Shown in pieces: positions 16,045-28,000 of a stretch of 64,000 nucleotides of DNA. The number at the start of each line of letters is the position of its first letter. Positions within the stretch are counted from its first letter, which is position 1. Both the position numbers and the translations under genes were made by a program. The DNA lies in the NCBI RefSeq assembly GCF_024529975.1, contig NZ_AP024897.1:310001-374000 (forward strand), in the 5' to 3' direction. The stretch comes from Vibrio quintilis. GTDB lineage: Bacteria > Pseudomonadota > Gammaproteobacteria > Enterobacterales > Vibrionaceae. The notes below the pieces were generated by a model. It saw only the letters and a program-made list of their open reading frames with translations. It was not told where the DNA came from and did not search any database.

Positions 16045-17388
16045 TTACTGTAGCCCCAGCTTCTTCTCCAGATAGTGGATGTTGGCACCACCATGCTGGA
16101 AGTTTTCATCATTCATGATTTCCTGCTGAAGCGGGATATTGGTCTTAATCCCTTCAACAATCATTTCATTCAGGGCATTTTTCATCCGGGCAATCGCGAC
16201 ATCACGGTTTTCTCCGTAAGTAATCAGCTTACCGACCATGGAATCGTAATGCGGTGGTACTGTGTAGCCTGAATAGATATGAGATTCCCAGCGAACACCC
16301 ATACCACCAGGGCTGTGGAACAGATCAATGGTTCCGGGTGAAGGCAGGAAGCGCACCGGATCTTCAGCATTGATCCGGCACTCGATTGCGTGACCACGCA
16401 GCTTGATATCATCCTGAGTGAATGACAGTGGCTGGCCGGCAGCAATGCGCAGCTGTTCTTTGATCAGGTCAACGCCGGTCACCATTTCTGTCACCGGGTG
16501 CTCAACCTGAATCCGGGTATTCATTTCAATGAAATAGAATTCGCCGTTTTCATACAGGAACTCAAATGTACCGGCACCGCGGTAACCAATTTCAACACAG
16601 GCACGGGTACAGCGTTCACCGATGTATTTACGCATCTCTTCTGTAATGCCCGGTGCAGGTGCTTCTTCCACAACTTTCTGGTGACGGCGCTGCATTGAGC
16701 AGTCACGTTCACCGAGGTGGATTGCGCCGCCCTGACCATCGGCGATGACCTGAACTTCAACGTGGCGTGGGTTTTCAAGGAATTTTTCCATGTAAACCAT
16801 GTCGTTATTGAACGCCGCTTTGGCTTCTGCACGGGTCATGGCAATCGCATCGACCAGTTCACCTTCGCTGCGGACAACCCGCATTCCGCGACCGCCACCA
16901 CCGCCGGAGGCTTTGATGATGACCGGATAACCGATACGTTTCGCATGGGCTTTGTTTTTATCACTGTCGTCGTCCAGCGGACCATCAGAACCGGGAACAC
17001 AAGGGACACCCGCTTTCTTCATCGATGTGATGGCTGAAACTTTGTCACCCATCATCCGGATAGTCTCGGCTTTCGGACCAACAAAAATAAATCCGGACTG
17101 TTCAACCTGTTCGGCAAAATCAGCATTTTCAGATAAGAAACCATAACCCGGGTGAATAGCAATTGCGCCGGTGACTTCAGCGGCAGAGATAATACGGGGA
17201 ATGTTCAGGTAGCTGTCAATACTGCGTGCAGGGCCGATACAAATGGCTTCGTCAGCAAGCAGTACATGCTTCAAATCCCGGTCAGCTGTTGAATGCACTG
17301 CGACAGTTTTGATGCCCAGTTCTTTACAGGCACGAAGAATCCGCAGCGCGATTTCTCCCCGGTTCGCAATGACGATTTTATCTAGCAT
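16045..17388 (-). CDS. accC: Biotin carboxylase subunit of acetyl-CoA carboxylase
   Basis: A 447-aa ATP-grasp enzyme that carboxylates biotin on AccB, the first half of malonyl-CoA formation. It opens [17 protein letters not shown]. The ATP-binding glycine-rich loop [12 protein letters not shown] lies near 159-170, [15 protein letters not shown] near 225-240 and [14 protein letters not shown] near 288-301, with catalytic Glu and Arg. Length agrees with E. coli AccC (449 aa). It follows accB by 14 bp, so the accBC operon is conserved and probably set by growth rate. Confidence 0.97.
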   Translation of the reverse strand: MLDKIVIANRGEIALRILRACKELGIKTVAVHSTADRDLKHVLLADEAICIGPARSIDSYLNIPRIISAAEVTGAIAIHPGYGFLSENADFAEQVEQSGFIFVGPKAETIRMMGDKVSAITSMKKAGVPCVPGSDGPLDDDSDKNKAHAKRIGYPVIIKASGGGGGRGMRVVRSEGELVDAIAMTRAEAKAAFNNDMVYMEKFLENPRHVEVQVIADGQGGAIHLGERDCSMQRRHQKVVEEAPAPGITEEMRKYIGERCTRACVEIGYRGAGTFEFLYENGEFYFIEMNTRIQVEHPVTEMVTGVDLIKEQLRIAAGQPLSFTQDDIKLRGHAIECRINAEDPVRFLPSPGTIDLFHSPGGMGVRWESHIYSGYTVPPHYDSMVGKLITYGENRDVAIARMKNALNEMIVEGIKTNIPLQQEIMNDENFQHGGANIHYLEKKLGLQ

Positions 17389-17402
17389 AATGCGTCCCCG
17401 GT

Positions 17403-17867
17403 TTATTCGATGATGACGAGTGGTTGATCAAACTCGACTGGCTGACCATCTTCAATAAGAATGGCTGTCACCGTACCGGACTTGTCAGATTCGATCTGGT
17501 TCATCATTTTCATCGCTTCAACGATACACAATGTGTCGCCGACAGAAACGCTCTGTCCGATTTCGATAAACGGTGAAGCGTCCGGGCTTGGAGAACGATA
17601 GAAAGTTCCAACCATTGGAGAAAGAACCTGATGGCCGCTCACGGCTGGTTTCGCTTCAGCTGCTGGTGCTTCCTGTGCTGATGCAACAGGGGCAGCAGCA
17701 GGCGCTGCCATTGGTGCAGGCGCAGCAGCATATTGAACAGGGATCGGTTGTGCCGGTGCTGAATTGCGGCTGATGCGCACGGATTCTTCACCTTCAGAAA
17801 TTTCCAGCTCAGCGATACCTGACTCTTCTACTAACTCGATAAGCTTTTTAATTTTACGAATATCCAT
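17403..17867 (-). CDS. accB: Biotin carboxyl carrier protein
   Basis: The start [12 protein letters not shown] at 17867 gives 154 aa, as in E. coli AccB; the frame continues upstream into aroQ but that part is not gene-like. An N-terminal helix precedes an Ala/Pro-rich flexible linker (about 50-80). The C-terminal biotinyl domain has Lys120 in EAMKMMNQI as the biotin site. It shuttles carboxyl groups from AccC to the transferase. Its ligase BirA is also encoded here (39969-40946). Confidence 0.97.
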   Translation of the reverse strand: MDIRKIKKLIELVEESGIAELEISEGEESVRISRNSAPAQPIPVQYAAAPAPMAAPAAAPVASAQEAPAAEAKPAVSGHQVLSPMVGTFYRSPSPDASPFIEIGQSVSVGDTLCIVEAMKMMNQIESDKSGTVTAILIEDGQPVEFDQPLVIIE

Positions 17868-17928
17868 TGTCTTTTCTCTTTTATCTTGTGAATAAGACAG
17901 TCTCTGATTCATCAGAAACTGCAGAGTG

Positions 17929-18378
17929 TTAGTTTGATTGCAGCTTTTGTATGGCTGCAGAAAGGGCGAACTCGTAGCCCTGCGCACCCAAACCACAGAT
18001 CACTCCCTGTGCTTTATCAGACAGGTAGGAGTGATGACGGAAAGGTTCGCGTGCATGAATATTAGAAAGATGTACTTCGATAAACGGGATCTCAACACCA
18101 AGCAGGGCATCACGTAAAGCGACGCTTGTGTGAGTGAAGGCTGCCGGGTTAATGATAATGAAATCAGTGTTTCCCATCGCCTGGTGTATTTTGTCAATCA
18201 GCTCGTATTCCCGGTTGGATTGCAGGTGTTCGAGCTTGATGTTCGCCTGATCAGCCTGCTGATGAAGCGTTTCAACGATTTGTGCCAGTGTCTGAGCACC
18301 GTAATGCGCTGGCTCCCGTTGACCCAACAGATTCAGATTCGGGCCATTCAGAACAAGAATTTTAAATGTTGCTGCCAT
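17929..18378 (-). CDS. aroQ: 3-dehydroquinate dehydratase, type II
   Basis: A 149-aa dodecameric type II enzyme of the shikimate pathway, converting 3-dehydroquinate to 3-dehydroshikimate. It opens [17 protein letters not shown], the substrate-binding start with the catalytic Tyr in the next loop. [13 protein letters not shown] and [18 protein letters not shown] contain the active-site Arg and the anhydroquinate-binding segment, and [16 protein letters not shown] the catalytic His. It heads the aroQ-accB-accC group with a 61-bp gap to accB, as in many gammaproteobacteria. Confidence 0.97.
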   Translation of the reverse strand: MAATFKILVLNGPNLNLLGQREPAHYGAQTLAQIVETLHQQADQANIKLEHLQSNREYELIDKIHQAMGNTDFIIINPAAFTHTSVALRDALLGVEIPFIEVHLSNIHAREPFRHHSYLSDKAQGVICGLGAQGYEFALSAAIQKLQSN

Positions 18379-18737
18379 CGTGCCGTTATTTTACCTAATG
18401 TTGGTTACTTGTGTACATATTCCCACATTTTGGATTTTTTTAAACAAAAATTTTCCGGAAAATGTTTCAAAATGATAAATCAGTAGTGATTATAGTGAAT
18501 TCAGAGCAAATGGCAGCAAATTACTGGTCTAATCACTCTATTTTGTCTAATTCATCTGCTTATCTGTTTAGATTCCGGAAAAATGAAAGACCTTTTTGCA
18601 TGGGTTTGAACCATGTTGAATCCAATGAATGATAGAAACACACCATCTTCAGAGCGCTATCTTCGTTGATATTTACCCGGAAGCTACCGGTTTTGGACCG
18701 CTGAACAGGAAGAAGGTTTCGGAGATTTGCTGACAAT
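18379..18737. other. Intergenic region between acs and aroQ
   Basis: About 360 bases without a gene I can support. The aroQ-accBC promoter must be in the proximal part, which is AT-rich (several A/T runs near 18420-18480). The distal part shows nothing recognisable until the acs terminator. Confidence 0.4.
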
Positions 18738-18762
18738 AAAAAAAGCCACCCGTTTGGGTGGC
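18738..18762 (-). terminator. acs terminator
   Basis: GCCACCC (18745-18751) and GGGTGGC (18756-18762) form a perfect 7-bp stem; seven T follow on the minus strand. It stands 32 bases behind the acs stop. Confidence 0.9.
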
Positions 18763-18793
18763 AAAGCTGAGGTTTATGTTGTGAAACTTTGAA

Positions 18794-20743
18794 TTAACCT
18801 AACGTTGCATTTTCTTCGATGAGTTTGTCGACGACATTCGGGTCTGCCAGCGTTGAGGTGTCGCCGAGATTATCAATATCGCCGGTGGCAATTTTTCTCA
18901 GAATACGTCGCATAATTTTACCGGAGCGGGTTTTTGGCAGGGCATCCGCCCAGTGCAGAACATCCGGCGTCGCAATCGGACCAATTTCTTTACGGACCCA
19001 CTCTTTGACAGCTTTATGCAGTTCTGCATCAGGATAGACGCCATCATTCAGAGTGATATAGGCATAGATGGCCTGACCTTTTATATCATGGGGAATACCA
19101 ACCACTGCAGCCTCTGCAATCTTATCAAAGGCAACCAGTGCTGATTCAACCTCTGCGGTTCCCATCCGGTGGCCTGAGACATTCAGTACGTCATCAACGC
19201 GGCCGGTAATCCAGTAATCATTGTCTTCATCGCGCCGGGCACCGTCTCCGGTGAAATACATGCCTTTAAAAGTAGAAAAATAGGTTTGTTCGAATCGTTC
19301 ATGATCGCCATAAACAGTCCGCATCTGGCCGGGCCATGAGTCAAGCAGGACCAGATTTCCTTCCGCTTCACCTTCCAGAATATTGCCGGTGTTATCAACC
19401 AGCGCGGGTTGTACACCAAAAAAAGGCCGGGTCGCCGAGCCTGGTTTCAGCACGGTCGCACCCGGCAGAGGGGTGATTAGAATACCGCCGGTTTCAGTTT
19501 GCCACCAGGTATCAACCACGGGCGCCTGTTCATTGCCGATGGTTCGGTAATACCACTCCCATGCTTCGGGGTTAATGGGTTCGCCAACCGAGCCCATGAT
19601 CCTCAGACTGGTGCGGCTGGTACCGGCAACAGCTTCGTCACCTTTGGCCATCAGTGCCCGGATGGCGGTGGGGGCGGTATATAGAATATTGACCTGATGT
19701 TTATCGATGACTTCTGACATCCGGCTGGTGGACGGATAATTCGGAACACCTTCAAACAGAATAGTTTTCGCCCGGTTGGAGAGCGGGCCATAAATCAGAT
19801 AAGTATGGCCGGTAATCCACCCGACATCGGCGGTACACCAGAAAACTTCGCCGGGTTGATAGTCAAAAATATATTTAAAAGTCATGGTCGCATAGACCAG
19901 ATATCCGCCGGTGGTGTGCAGCACCCCTTTAGGTTTTCCGGTTGAGCCGGAGGTGTAGAGAATAAACAGCGGATCTTCGGCTTTCATTTCTTCCGGCGGG
20001 CAGTGGTCAGCAACCAGTGCTGTTGCATCATGCCACCAGACATCCCGGTGAGGATGCCAGTCAACCGGGCCATTGGTACGCTGATAAACGATGACTTTTT
20101 CGACCGTTTTCACATTCGGGTTAGTCAGGGCTTCATCGACATTCTGTTTCAACGGAACCGGCCGGCCGCCCCGGACGCCTTCATCTGCGGTAATGACTAT
20201 CTTTGCGTTTGAATCAATCATTCTTCCGGCCAGCGCTTCCGGAGAAAACCCGCCAAAAACAACAGTATGAATGGCACCAATACGGGTACAGGCCAGCATG
20301 GCAACGGCAGCTTCAGGCACCATAGGCATGTACAAACAGACCACATCACCTTTTCTGACGCCAAGCTCTTTGAGTGCATTGGCAAAGCGGCAGACGGCAA
20401 TATAAAGCTGGGTATAAGTCAGGGTTTTATCATCCCGGGGGTCATCACCTTCCCAGATGAGTGCTATCTCATCACCATGTGCTTTCAGGTGGCGGTCAAT
20501 ACAGTTTTCTGACACATTTAATGTGCCGTCTTCAAACCAGTGAATTCCGACATGGCCGGGGTCAAATGAGGTATTTTTTACTTTGGAATAGGGTTTGATC
20601 CAGTCGACAATTTTACCGTGTTCACTCCAGAATCCTTCCGGATCACTCACTGAATGCTGATACATCGTCACGTAAGTATCTTCATCGACATGGGCGTGTT
20701 CTTTTATATGTTTTTTTACCGGGTAAGTATGAACATCACTCAT
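18794..20743 (-). CDS. acs: Acetyl-CoA synthetase
   Basis: A 649-aa AMP-forming enzyme that activates acetate to acetyl-CoA, through acetyl-AMP. ATP/AMP-binding [15 protein letters not shown] lies near 263-277. The conserved WWQTETGG is near 412-419, and [20 protein letters not shown] is the hinge. Lys609 in TRSGKIMRR is the residue regulated by acetylation in the family. Length is near that of E. coli Acs (652). It is downstream of an exonuclease and a cNMP/CBS protein, and close to a CrbS-type kinase; in V. cholerae CrbS activates acs, so the same control is likely here. Confidence 0.97.
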   Translation of the reverse strand: MSDVHTYPVKKHIKEHAHVDEDTYVTMYQHSVSDPEGFWSEHGKIVDWIKPYSKVKNTSFDPGHVGIHWFEDGTLNVSENCIDRHLKAHGDEIALIWEGDDPRDDKTLTYTQLYIAVCRFANALKELGVRKGDVVCLYMPMVPEAAVAMLACTRIGAIHTVVFGGFSPEALAGRMIDSNAKIVITADEGVRGGRPVPLKQNVDEALTNPNVKTVEKVIVYQRTNGPVDWHPHRDVWWHDATALVADHCPPEEMKAEDPLFILYTSGSTGKPKGVLHTTGGYLVYATMTFKYIFDYQPGEVFWCTADVGWITGHTYLIYGPLSNRAKTILFEGVPNYPSTSRMSEVIDKHQVNILYTAPTAIRALMAKGDEAVAGTSRTSLRIMGSVGEPINPEAWEWYYRTIGNEQAPVVDTWWQTETGGILITPLPGATVLKPGSATRPFFGVQPALVDNTGNILEGEAEGNLVLLDSWPGQMRTVYGDHERFEQTYFSTFKGMYFTGDGARRDEDNDYWITGRVDDVLNVSGHRMGTAEVESALVAFDKIAEAAVVGIPHDIKGQAIYAYITLNDGVYPDAELHKAVKEWVRKEIGPIATPDVLHWADALPKTRSGKIMRRILRKIATGDIDNLGDTSTLADPNVVDKLIEENATLG

Positions 20744-20895
20744 GGTTTCTTCTCCTTTTGAAAGCCACTCCGGCCCGGTTTTTATTACTTTTGAACGTTT
20801 TTTGAACGGTTGTTGTTTTTAAACGTAACGGGCCGGACCCTAATAACTTTTGTTCATGGCTGGTGATTCAACAATTAGACTTTAGGATAAGGTGA

Positions 20896-21555
20896 CTAAA
20901 AAAACCGGGGTTTCGTGATAGAAGATGATGTGAGTACCGGTAAATCCCCCCGTGTTAACCGGATATAGATTAATGCAGCAGAAATCGCATCCTGCAGGGC
21001 ATTGTGTCTTTCCGGTGAAGGTAAATCCAGCTGGTGACAGATGACATCCAGGCTGAGATCAAAGTAAGCATTGGGTAACTGCATTTCCAGTTTTTGCTGG
21101 TAAATCTGACTGACTTCAATGATGGGATTTGGCAGAGGAAAGCCGAGATGTCTGCGGCAGGCAGAGTCGAGAATCGTTTTATCGTAGTGAATATGATAGC
21201 CAATCAGCGGTTGGTTACCGATAAACTGAATTAACTGTTTGAGGGCGTCGTGTTCTGCAATCCCTTGAGTTAAATCCTGATGACGAATCCGGTGAATCCT
21301 GACCGAGTGTTTATCCAGTGTTACGGGGGCTTTTAAATGTACTTCAAAGGACTGGCTGGTCACAATCCGGTTATGCTTCACTTTCACTGCCGCAATCGTG
21401 ACCAGTTGCGCCTGTCTGGGATCGAGGCTGGTCGTTTCACAATCCAGGGCAATATATTCATGGTGTTTTGCCGCCCGTAATACAGTCCGGAACAAAGAGC
21501 GGTACGGTGAATCTTTCAGTTTATAGTGCCAGTAGATTCGTCTCAGCCAGTTCAT
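20896..21555 (-). CDS. DEDDh-family 3'-5' exonuclease
   Basis: The start MNWLRRIYWHYK at 21555 leaves a five-base gap to the upstream gene. The 219-aa protein has the DnaQ-like fold: YIALDCETTSLDP gives the first Asp and Glu, GYHIHYDKTILDS the second Asp, and ERHNALQDAISAA the His and final Asp. It degrades single strands or trims 3' ends, but the substrate is unknown. In many gammaproteobacteria it is linked with the cNMP/CBS/DUF294 protein and acetate genes, as here. It probably shares a transcript with both. Confidence 0.88.
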   Translation of the reverse strand: MNWLRRIYWHYKLKDSPYRSLFRTVLRAAKHHEYIALDCETTSLDPRQAQLVTIAAVKVKHNRIVTSQSFEVHLKAPVTLDKHSVRIHRIRHQDLTQGIAEHDALKQLIQFIGNQPLIGYHIHYDKTILDSACRRHLGFPLPNPIIEVSQIYQQKLEMQLPNAYFDLSLDVICHQLDLPSPERHNALQDAISAALIYIRLTRGDLPVLTSSSITKPRFF

Positions 21556-21560
21556 GTGCG

Positions 21561-23387
21561 TTAATCCCGGATTTGGTAGTGGTAAGCCAGCCACTGTTTG
21601 AATTTTTTGACGATGTGAAGGCTGTGGCGAAGCAAATCCCGTTCTGTACGGTCAAATTTTTCTATATTCAGCAGGTTGTCAGTGTGGTCGTATTCCAGTT
21701 GTTGTTGCAGACGAAATTTAAAGAACAGTTTGAGTGCTTCTGTCAGATTGTCGGCTGTTTGCTGCTCCAGCACCCGTTTGTGGACCAGTCTCTGAATGCG
21801 TTCAAAGGTATTTTTTTCGGTGACCTCATGTTCCAGACTGAGGGCGCGTATGCCGTGGACTATCGGAAAAATGCCACCCTGCTTGATATCCAGGCCTGAC
21901 TTTGATGATTTGACATTGCCAAATAATGTTAATGGCGAAGAGAAGTTCAGCGCCGGACGGGTGAATCTGGCCAGAATCACCTCCTGATTTGCCATCAGGC
22001 GTGTCAGGTGTTTCTGAACGGGTGCCAGTAACGCCTTGTTTCCCGCGACTGCATGAGCATCGGAGAATATCGCCAGATGCATGACCTGCTCCGGTCCTTC
22101 CTGCATCACCCACTGAGTCAGCGTGTCCCGCCATCCGGTTTGGGTCCGGACCCAGAAGGTGTTGTTCACCATGACTTGTCCCGGGCAGAGCGGGTAGCCG
22201 AGATGCACCAGTGTCCGGCTGAACTGTTCCATGGTTGCGGCACATGCATCCCACTGAATGTTGTCATCCACAATCAGGGCATTATCCTGATCGGTTCTTA
22301 ATATCTGCTCGCCTCTGCCTTCTGAACCAAGTACCAGCAAACAGCAGTGATGATACATTGCCGGCGGAACGATTAACTGAAAGGCTTTCTCTATAATCTG
22401 CTCGTTGACGGTTGCAATCAGATCCATGATGAAACGCGTCCGGATGCCCTGACTGACAAGGTTTCTGATCAGTTTATTTTGTTGACCGGCTGCGATTTTA
22501 AGTTCTTCAATACTGCTGGCACGGGCGATGCTGAGTGTTAACACATGAGAATGAGTGGAAAAAATACTCATCATCTGAATCATATCAAGTATACCGACGG
22601 CCTCATCTCCCCGGCAGATCACCATTCGCTTGATGTTGTGACGAATCATTTGAAGCATGGCGTTAAACAGAAAGTCACCGTCGTGAATTGAGTGAACCGG
22701 AAAGGTTGCCACATCAGCCGCCGGGGCAGAGAGCGGATAGCCGTTTAAGGTTAAGGCGTGGAGCAGGTTTGTCCGGGTGATAATTGAATAAGGTGGTGCA
22801 TCCGGATATTGATAACGGCGGGGATCGCGCTCCGCTAACCTGATGAGTGCGGCATCGTAATGGTGTAAATCCAGAAACACTGTGGCCTCCTGAATACTTT
22901 GGTCCGGAGGGAGAATCAGAGGTGGCTGCCAGACAGAGTCATCGACTTTGGTCAGAATAAATTCGGCCAGATTTTGCTGATTTTTCGCTGCATCAATCAA
23001 TGACTGGCGGGTGGACAGATTGTTGTCAAAATAAGCTGCAAATTGTCCGTTCAGATGGTAAAAATTCAAAAATACAGATTTGGGTAACAGATAGGTCAGT
23101 GTATCTTCCAGTGCTGTATAATCGTGTTTGACCACCCCGGTCAGGATGGCACGTACATCAAAAATATCATCATTTGTATAGTGGGCATGGATTTCCTGAC
23201 CATCGGCGGAGCGCTCTTCGACAACACCTTTCATCAGAATAAAAAGAGACTCACCTGACTGGTTGTTGCATAACACCTGTTCTCCGGCCCGGTAATAAGC
23301 AATGTCCAGGGAAGAGAGTAAAGATTGCTGCTGTTCTGGTGTCAGCCGGTTAAAAGGCGGAGACTGGAGGTTAAATTTATCTGACAT
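21561..23387 (-). CDS. cNMP-binding/CBS/DUF294 nucleotidyltransferase-like protein
   Basis: The start MSDKFNLQ at 23387 is chosen because the two earlier codons are GTG. The 608-aa protein has a cyclic-nucleotide-binding-like domain (about 10-130), two CBS repeats (about 155-275; VFPVHSIHDGDFLFNAM-type region), and a nucleotidyltransferase-like domain. The last shows LVLGSEGRGEQILRTDQDNAL near 350-370, with the GSxGRxE motif. A helical C-terminal DUF294_C part ends it. It is likely a sensor of nucleotide or energy state, regulating a partner, perhaps the exonuclease encoded five bases downstream. Its exact activity is unknown. Confidence 0.88.
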   Translation of the reverse strand: MSDKFNLQSPPFNRLTPEQQQSLLSSLDIAYYRAGEQVLCNNQSGESLFILMKGVVEERSADGQEIHAHYTNDDIFDVRAILTGVVKHDYTALEDTLTYLLPKSVFLNFYHLNGQFAAYFDNNLSTRQSLIDAAKNQQNLAEFILTKVDDSVWQPPLILPPDQSIQEATVFLDLHHYDAALIRLAERDPRRYQYPDAPPYSIITRTNLLHALTLNGYPLSAPAADVATFPVHSIHDGDFLFNAMLQMIRHNIKRMVICRGDEAVGILDMIQMMSIFSTHSHVLTLSIARASSIEELKIAAGQQNKLIRNLVSQGIRTRFIMDLIATVNEQIIEKAFQLIVPPAMYHHCCLLVLGSEGRGEQILRTDQDNALIVDDNIQWDACAATMEQFSRTLVHLGYPLCPGQVMVNNTFWVRTQTGWRDTLTQWVMQEGPEQVMHLAIFSDAHAVAGNKALLAPVQKHLTRLMANQEVILARFTRPALNFSSPLTLFGNVKSSKSGLDIKQGGIFPIVHGIRALSLEHEVTEKNTFERIQRLVHKRVLEQQTADNLTEALKLFFKFRLQQQLEYDHTDNLLNIEKFDRTERDLLRHSLHIVKKFKQWLAYHYQIRD

Positions 23388-23474
23388 CACCACGGGTCTT
23401 ATTGTGTTTTTTTAAGTGTGGCCGAAAAATGTCCTGTCTCCAGACGACTTTGGTCTAATATCACCAGGCAACCT

Positions 23475-23498
23475 GCATCTTCAGGTTGTTTGGGCATA
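23475..23498. repeat. Solo half of a Vibrio-type inverted repeat
   Basis: The sequence resembles the right terminal repeat at 59549-59573 (GCATCTT-AGGTTG-TTGGG-ATA) with a few changes. No partner is seen nearby, so it appears to be a decayed remnant in the divergent intergenic region. Confidence 0.45.
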
Positions 23499-23701
23499 AA
23501 TCAGGCGCAACAAATAGTGCAGTGATACACAGCGGCTTTCTGATCACCGGGTTGTTGGCCTGATGAAATAATCAACAGTCGTTAAATAAGGAAACGATGA
23601 GTTGAATAAAGTTCACTTTTTCTTCAGCCTGACTCACCGCATAATATGCGGGATTCACTGGTCTGTTGTTTGCCGGTGTTCATTTTATCAACAGGGGCAC
23701 T

Positions 23702-24892
23702 ATGATTAACACATCGCCGTATGGCTGGATCTCGCAGTATTTCTTCAGTTTTTTCTTTGTTTATGGCGCTTATTTGCCGTTTTGGGCTATCTGGCTTCAG
23801 AGTGAAGGCATTTCTTCGACAGACAGCGGGATCATTCTCGGACTGGCGTTTGGAACCCGCTGTATTTCCAATCTTTTTTTAACGCCCCGGATTCAGCGGG
23901 TTGAACAGTATATTCCGGCATTACGTTGGTGTAGTGTGCTGTGTGCGGTGCTCATTGCACTCCATGGGCTGACCGCCGGGGATTTTGTCTGGATTGCCGT
24001 TGCGACTATCTTTTTGAACCTGTTTTTGGGCCCGATCATTCCTGTTTCTGATGCACTGGCAAACTATTATACGACTTTAAATATGCTCGATTACGGCAGA
24101 ACCCGCTTATGGGGATCGGTTGCGTTTATTGTCGGGTCATCAATCGTGGGGTGGGTGGTAACGCATTACGGTGAAAGCTGGATTTTGTACTGTGCTTTGA
24201 TCGGTATGGTGGTGACCATTTTGTTGAGTTTACGTCTGCCCGCTCCTCCGCCGGTGACTCAGCAGCAGCCTGAGGACGGAAGTCGTGTCAGTCTCACCGG
24301 GATATTAAAAGAGTGGCCGGTGATTAAATTCCTGTTCCTGATTGCCTGTATACAGGGAAGCCACGCGGCTTATTATAGTTTCAGCTCAGTTTACTGGAAG
24401 TCTGTGGGTTACTCTGAAAGCGTTGTCGGCTATTTATGGAGCCTTGGTGTGATTGCTGAAATTTGTGTGTTTGCGTTCAGTAAGCGCTTCTTTAAATCCT
24501 GGTCTGTCCATGCCATGTTTTTACTTTCAGCAGTGGCTGTGATTGTCCGGTGGGGATTGATGGCAATGACACATCAGATTGCGGTGCTGGTGGTGATTCA
24601 GTTATTCCACAGCCTGACGTTTGCCGTTGCTCATTTAGCCGCGATTCGTTATATCCAGCAATCCGGTAGTGCTGACCGGATGATTGCGTTGCAGGCGTTG
24701 TACAATGCGATTCCGCTGGGTGCAGTGATTGCTGTGATGACCACGATCAGTGGCTGGGGTTATGAGCGCTGGGGGAGCTATGTGTTCTTTGGTATGGCTG
24801 TGATGGGGGTTATCGCACTCTTTGTCCGGGTGGACTATCAGGAACGCACCACCACTGAAATCGCACCTGAGGCACAGAATTCATCTGGTTGA
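23702..24892 (+). CDS. MFS transporter, phenylpropionate-permease-like
   Basis: The start MINTSPYGWIS at 23702 is chosen over 23666 because it starts at the first membrane segment. The 396-aa protein has about 12 membrane helices. The family trait is a FFFVYGAYLPFWAIWLQSEG first helix, GLAFGTRCISNLF as the cytoplasmic loop, and DYGRTRLWGSVAFIVGS, all seen in HcaT-like permeases of the nucleoside-H+-symporter group. The substrate is unproven. It is divergent from the cNMP/CBS gene and 125 bp before the CrbS-like gene. A short C-terminal tail (PEAQNSSG) is extra-membrane. Confidence 0.85.
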   Translation: MINTSPYGWISQYFFSFFFVYGAYLPFWAIWLQSEGISSTDSGIILGLAFGTRCISNLFLTPRIQRVEQYIPALRWCSVLCAVLIALHGLTAGDFVWIAVATIFLNLFLGPIIPVSDALANYYTTLNMLDYGRTRLWGSVAFIVGSSIVGWVVTHYGESWILYCALIGMVVTILLSLRLPAPPPVTQQQPEDGSRVSLTGILKEWPVIKFLFLIACIQGSHAAYYSFSSVYWKSVGYSESVVGYLWSLGVIAEICVFAFSKRFFKSWSVHAMFLLSAVAVIVRWGLMAMTHQIAVLVVIQLFHSLTFAVAHLAAIRYIQQSGSADRMIALQALYNAIPLGAVIAVMTTISGWGYERWGSYVFFGMAVMGVIALFVRVDYQERTTTEIAPEAQNSSG

Positions 24893-25017
24893 ATTGTGTT
24901 ATCTGAAGATCCTTAGTTTAATGAATTCATTCAGTTTAATATCCGGAGCATTTGATCGGTCGTGGTTCAGGCGTGTTCCGGAATATATCCGGCTTTCATT
25001 CGACCAAAGGACAGGAC

Positions 25018-28000
25018 ATGCCATCATGGATTGTAGCTCCGGTTTTATTTGTTTATCTCGGCCTGTTGTTTTTTATTGCCTGGTCCGGAGATAAGCGGCA
25101 GCAATGGCTCTCAGGCTACCGGCCAGTCATCTATAGTTTATCCATTGCGGTTTATTGTACGTCCTGGACTTTTTACGGTACGGTCGGGCAGGCGACTCAC
25201 CAGCCCTGGTCTTTTCTCCCGGTCTATCTTTCTCCTGCGCTGGTGTTTATTTTTGGCTGGCGGGTTCTGGCGCGGTTAATGGTGATTGCCAAGCGGGAAC
25301 ATATCACCTCAATTGCTGATTTTATTGCGGCCCGGTACGGTAAGTCTCAGGGACTTGCAGTGATGGTGACAGTGATTGCTGTGATCGGCATCCTGCCTTA
25401 TATCGCTCTGCAATTGCGGGGTGTGACGATGGGTTTTCATATTCTGACTGGTGACTTATCGGATCAAAACGGCGCCGGTGATAGTGATGTTTCATTATTT
25501 GTTGTGGTTGTGCTGGCCGTTTTTACCATGCTGTTTGGAACAAGGCATGTTGATACGACAGAGCATCACCGTGGGATCATGATGGCGATTGCTTTTGAAT
25601 CTGTCGTCAAACTGGTTGCGTTTCTTTTTGTCGGTCTGTTTATTTTTTATGTTGGCTGGTCTTCCGCTTCCGTGGATCTGATGACAGAAGCTCGATCTTC
25701 CCTGACACCGCCGGACTGGCCGGGATTACTGATTCATCTGATTTTAACCATGCTGGCCATGATATGTTTGCCCCGGCTGTTTCATACCATGGTGGTTGAA
25801 AATGAACGTCCGGGAGATTTACACACCGCCCGATGGGTTTTTCCGCTTTATTTACTGTTGATGGGACTGTTTGTTCTGCCTGTTTCCTGGGTTGGAAAGT
25901 CGATGCTGGATGTGAGTCTGGCTGATACTTATGTGATCCATATTCCCAAAATGCTTGGTGCCGATTTTGTTGCCCTGATTGCTTTCCTTGGCGGCACTTC
26001 TGCGGCGACAGGGATGGTGATTGTTTCAACCATTGCTTTGACTATCATGGTTTCCAATGATCTGGTTGTACCGTTGTTGCTAAGGCGGTTTCAATTTCTG
26101 CAACGTGGACAGCAGTCTTTTTCCCGGCTTTTACTGATTATTCGCCGGGGAATTATTTGCCTGTTACTGGCTGGGGCATGGGGGTTTTACCATGTGCTGG
26201 ATGCTGTTCCGTCACTCTCTGCGATTGGCTTTTTATCCTTTGCGGCTGTGGCTCAGTTTGCGCCGCCCTTAATCGGTGGCATTTTCTGGCGGGAAGGTAA
26301 CAGAAAAGGGGTTTATGCCGGATTGATCACCGGGTTTACGGTTTGGGCCGTGACCCTGATGTCGCAAACGCACCTGTTAGCCGGGGAACAACAGACAAAT
26401 CCATTGCTGTGGCTGATATCTCCGCCGTGGTTTATTTATGACCTGGGGGTCAGTGTGTCTGACTGGGGAATGGCGCTCAGTGTGATGGTGAATACTCTTT
26501 GCTTCGTCGGGGTCTCAAAAATAACGCGTTTAACGATTAGCGAGCGCTTACAGTCTGCATCATTTGTGGGCAGTCCTTTTCCTGAAAACGATAATATGAC
26601 GCTTTATCACAGCCGTGTGACTGTGTCTGAACTCGAAATGCTGGTGGCCCGCTTTGTCGGCCGGAGCCGGATGGAAACGGCATTCTCACAGTATTGGGAA
26701 AGATATAGCGGGTTGAGAATTCCTCATCAGCAGGCACCTTCAACGCTGATCCGGCATGCTGAAAGGGTACTGGCCGGTATTTTTGGTGCTTCTTCTGCGC
26801 GGCTGGTGCTGTCATCAGCCTTACAGGGTCGTAACATGCAGCTGGAAGAAGTGGCGACCATCGTCGATGAGGCGTCTGAGTTATATGATTTCAGCCGGGG
26901 ATTGCTGCAAGGTGCCATTGAGCATATCGGTCAGGGACTTTCCGTGATTGATAAACAGTTGCGTCTGGTGGCCTGGAATCAGCGTTATCTGGAATTATTT
27001 GATTTTCCACAGGGACTGATTCAGGTCGGCCGGCCAATTGCTGATGTGATTCGTCATAATGCAGAGCAGGGCTTATGTGGTCCGGGAGAGATAGAAACCC
27101 ATGTTATGAAACGAGTGCGCCATCTGGAGGCTGGTACCAGTCATACCTCTTCCCGGATGCGGCCTGACGGCCGGGTGATTGAGGTTCAGGGCAATGCAAT
27201 GCCGGGCGGCGGATTTGTGATGCTTTTTTCTGATATTACAGTCTTCCGGGATGCGGAGGATGCACTCAAACAAACCAATGAATTTCTGGAAGAGCGGGTG
27301 CACAGGCGAACCAAAGAGCTTGAAAAACTCAATCGTCAGCTGGTGCAGGAAACGCAGCGGGCAGAGCGGGAATCACAGTCAAAGTCCCGGTTTCTTGCGG
27401 CAGTCAGCCATGACCTGATGCAACCGCTCAATGCTGCCCGGTTGTTTGCCTCTTCCTTATCTGAGCTGGCTAAAGAGGAAGAAACGCAACACTTGTCATT
27501 ACATATTGAGAGTGCGCTGGGTGCTGCGGAAGAGCTGATTGGTGATTTGCTGGATATTTCACGGCTGGAATCCGGCAAACTGGATACGAATGTCCATGCC
27601 TTTGCTGTGCATGACGTACTGAGTCATCTGGATGCGGAGTTTCATGTGATTGCCAGCCAGCAGGGGGTTGATTTCTCAATGGTGCCTTCATCTGCTTATG
27701 TCCGCTCTGATCCCAAGTTATTACGCCGTGTGATTCAGAATTTTTTGACCAATGCGTTTCGTTATACCTCAAATGGTAAAGTCATTTTAGGGGTCAGGCA
27801 TGATGGACATAATATCCGGATTGAAGTCTGGGATAACGGCATTGGTATTCCGGAAGATAAACAGCAGGAAATCTTTGAAGAGTTCAACCGGGGTGGTCGT
27901 GTTCTGTCTGAACAGGGGGTTGGTCTCGGGCTGGCTATATCCAGAGGGATTGCTCAGGTTCTCGGACACAGGATTGACATGCGTTCATGGCCGGGAAAAG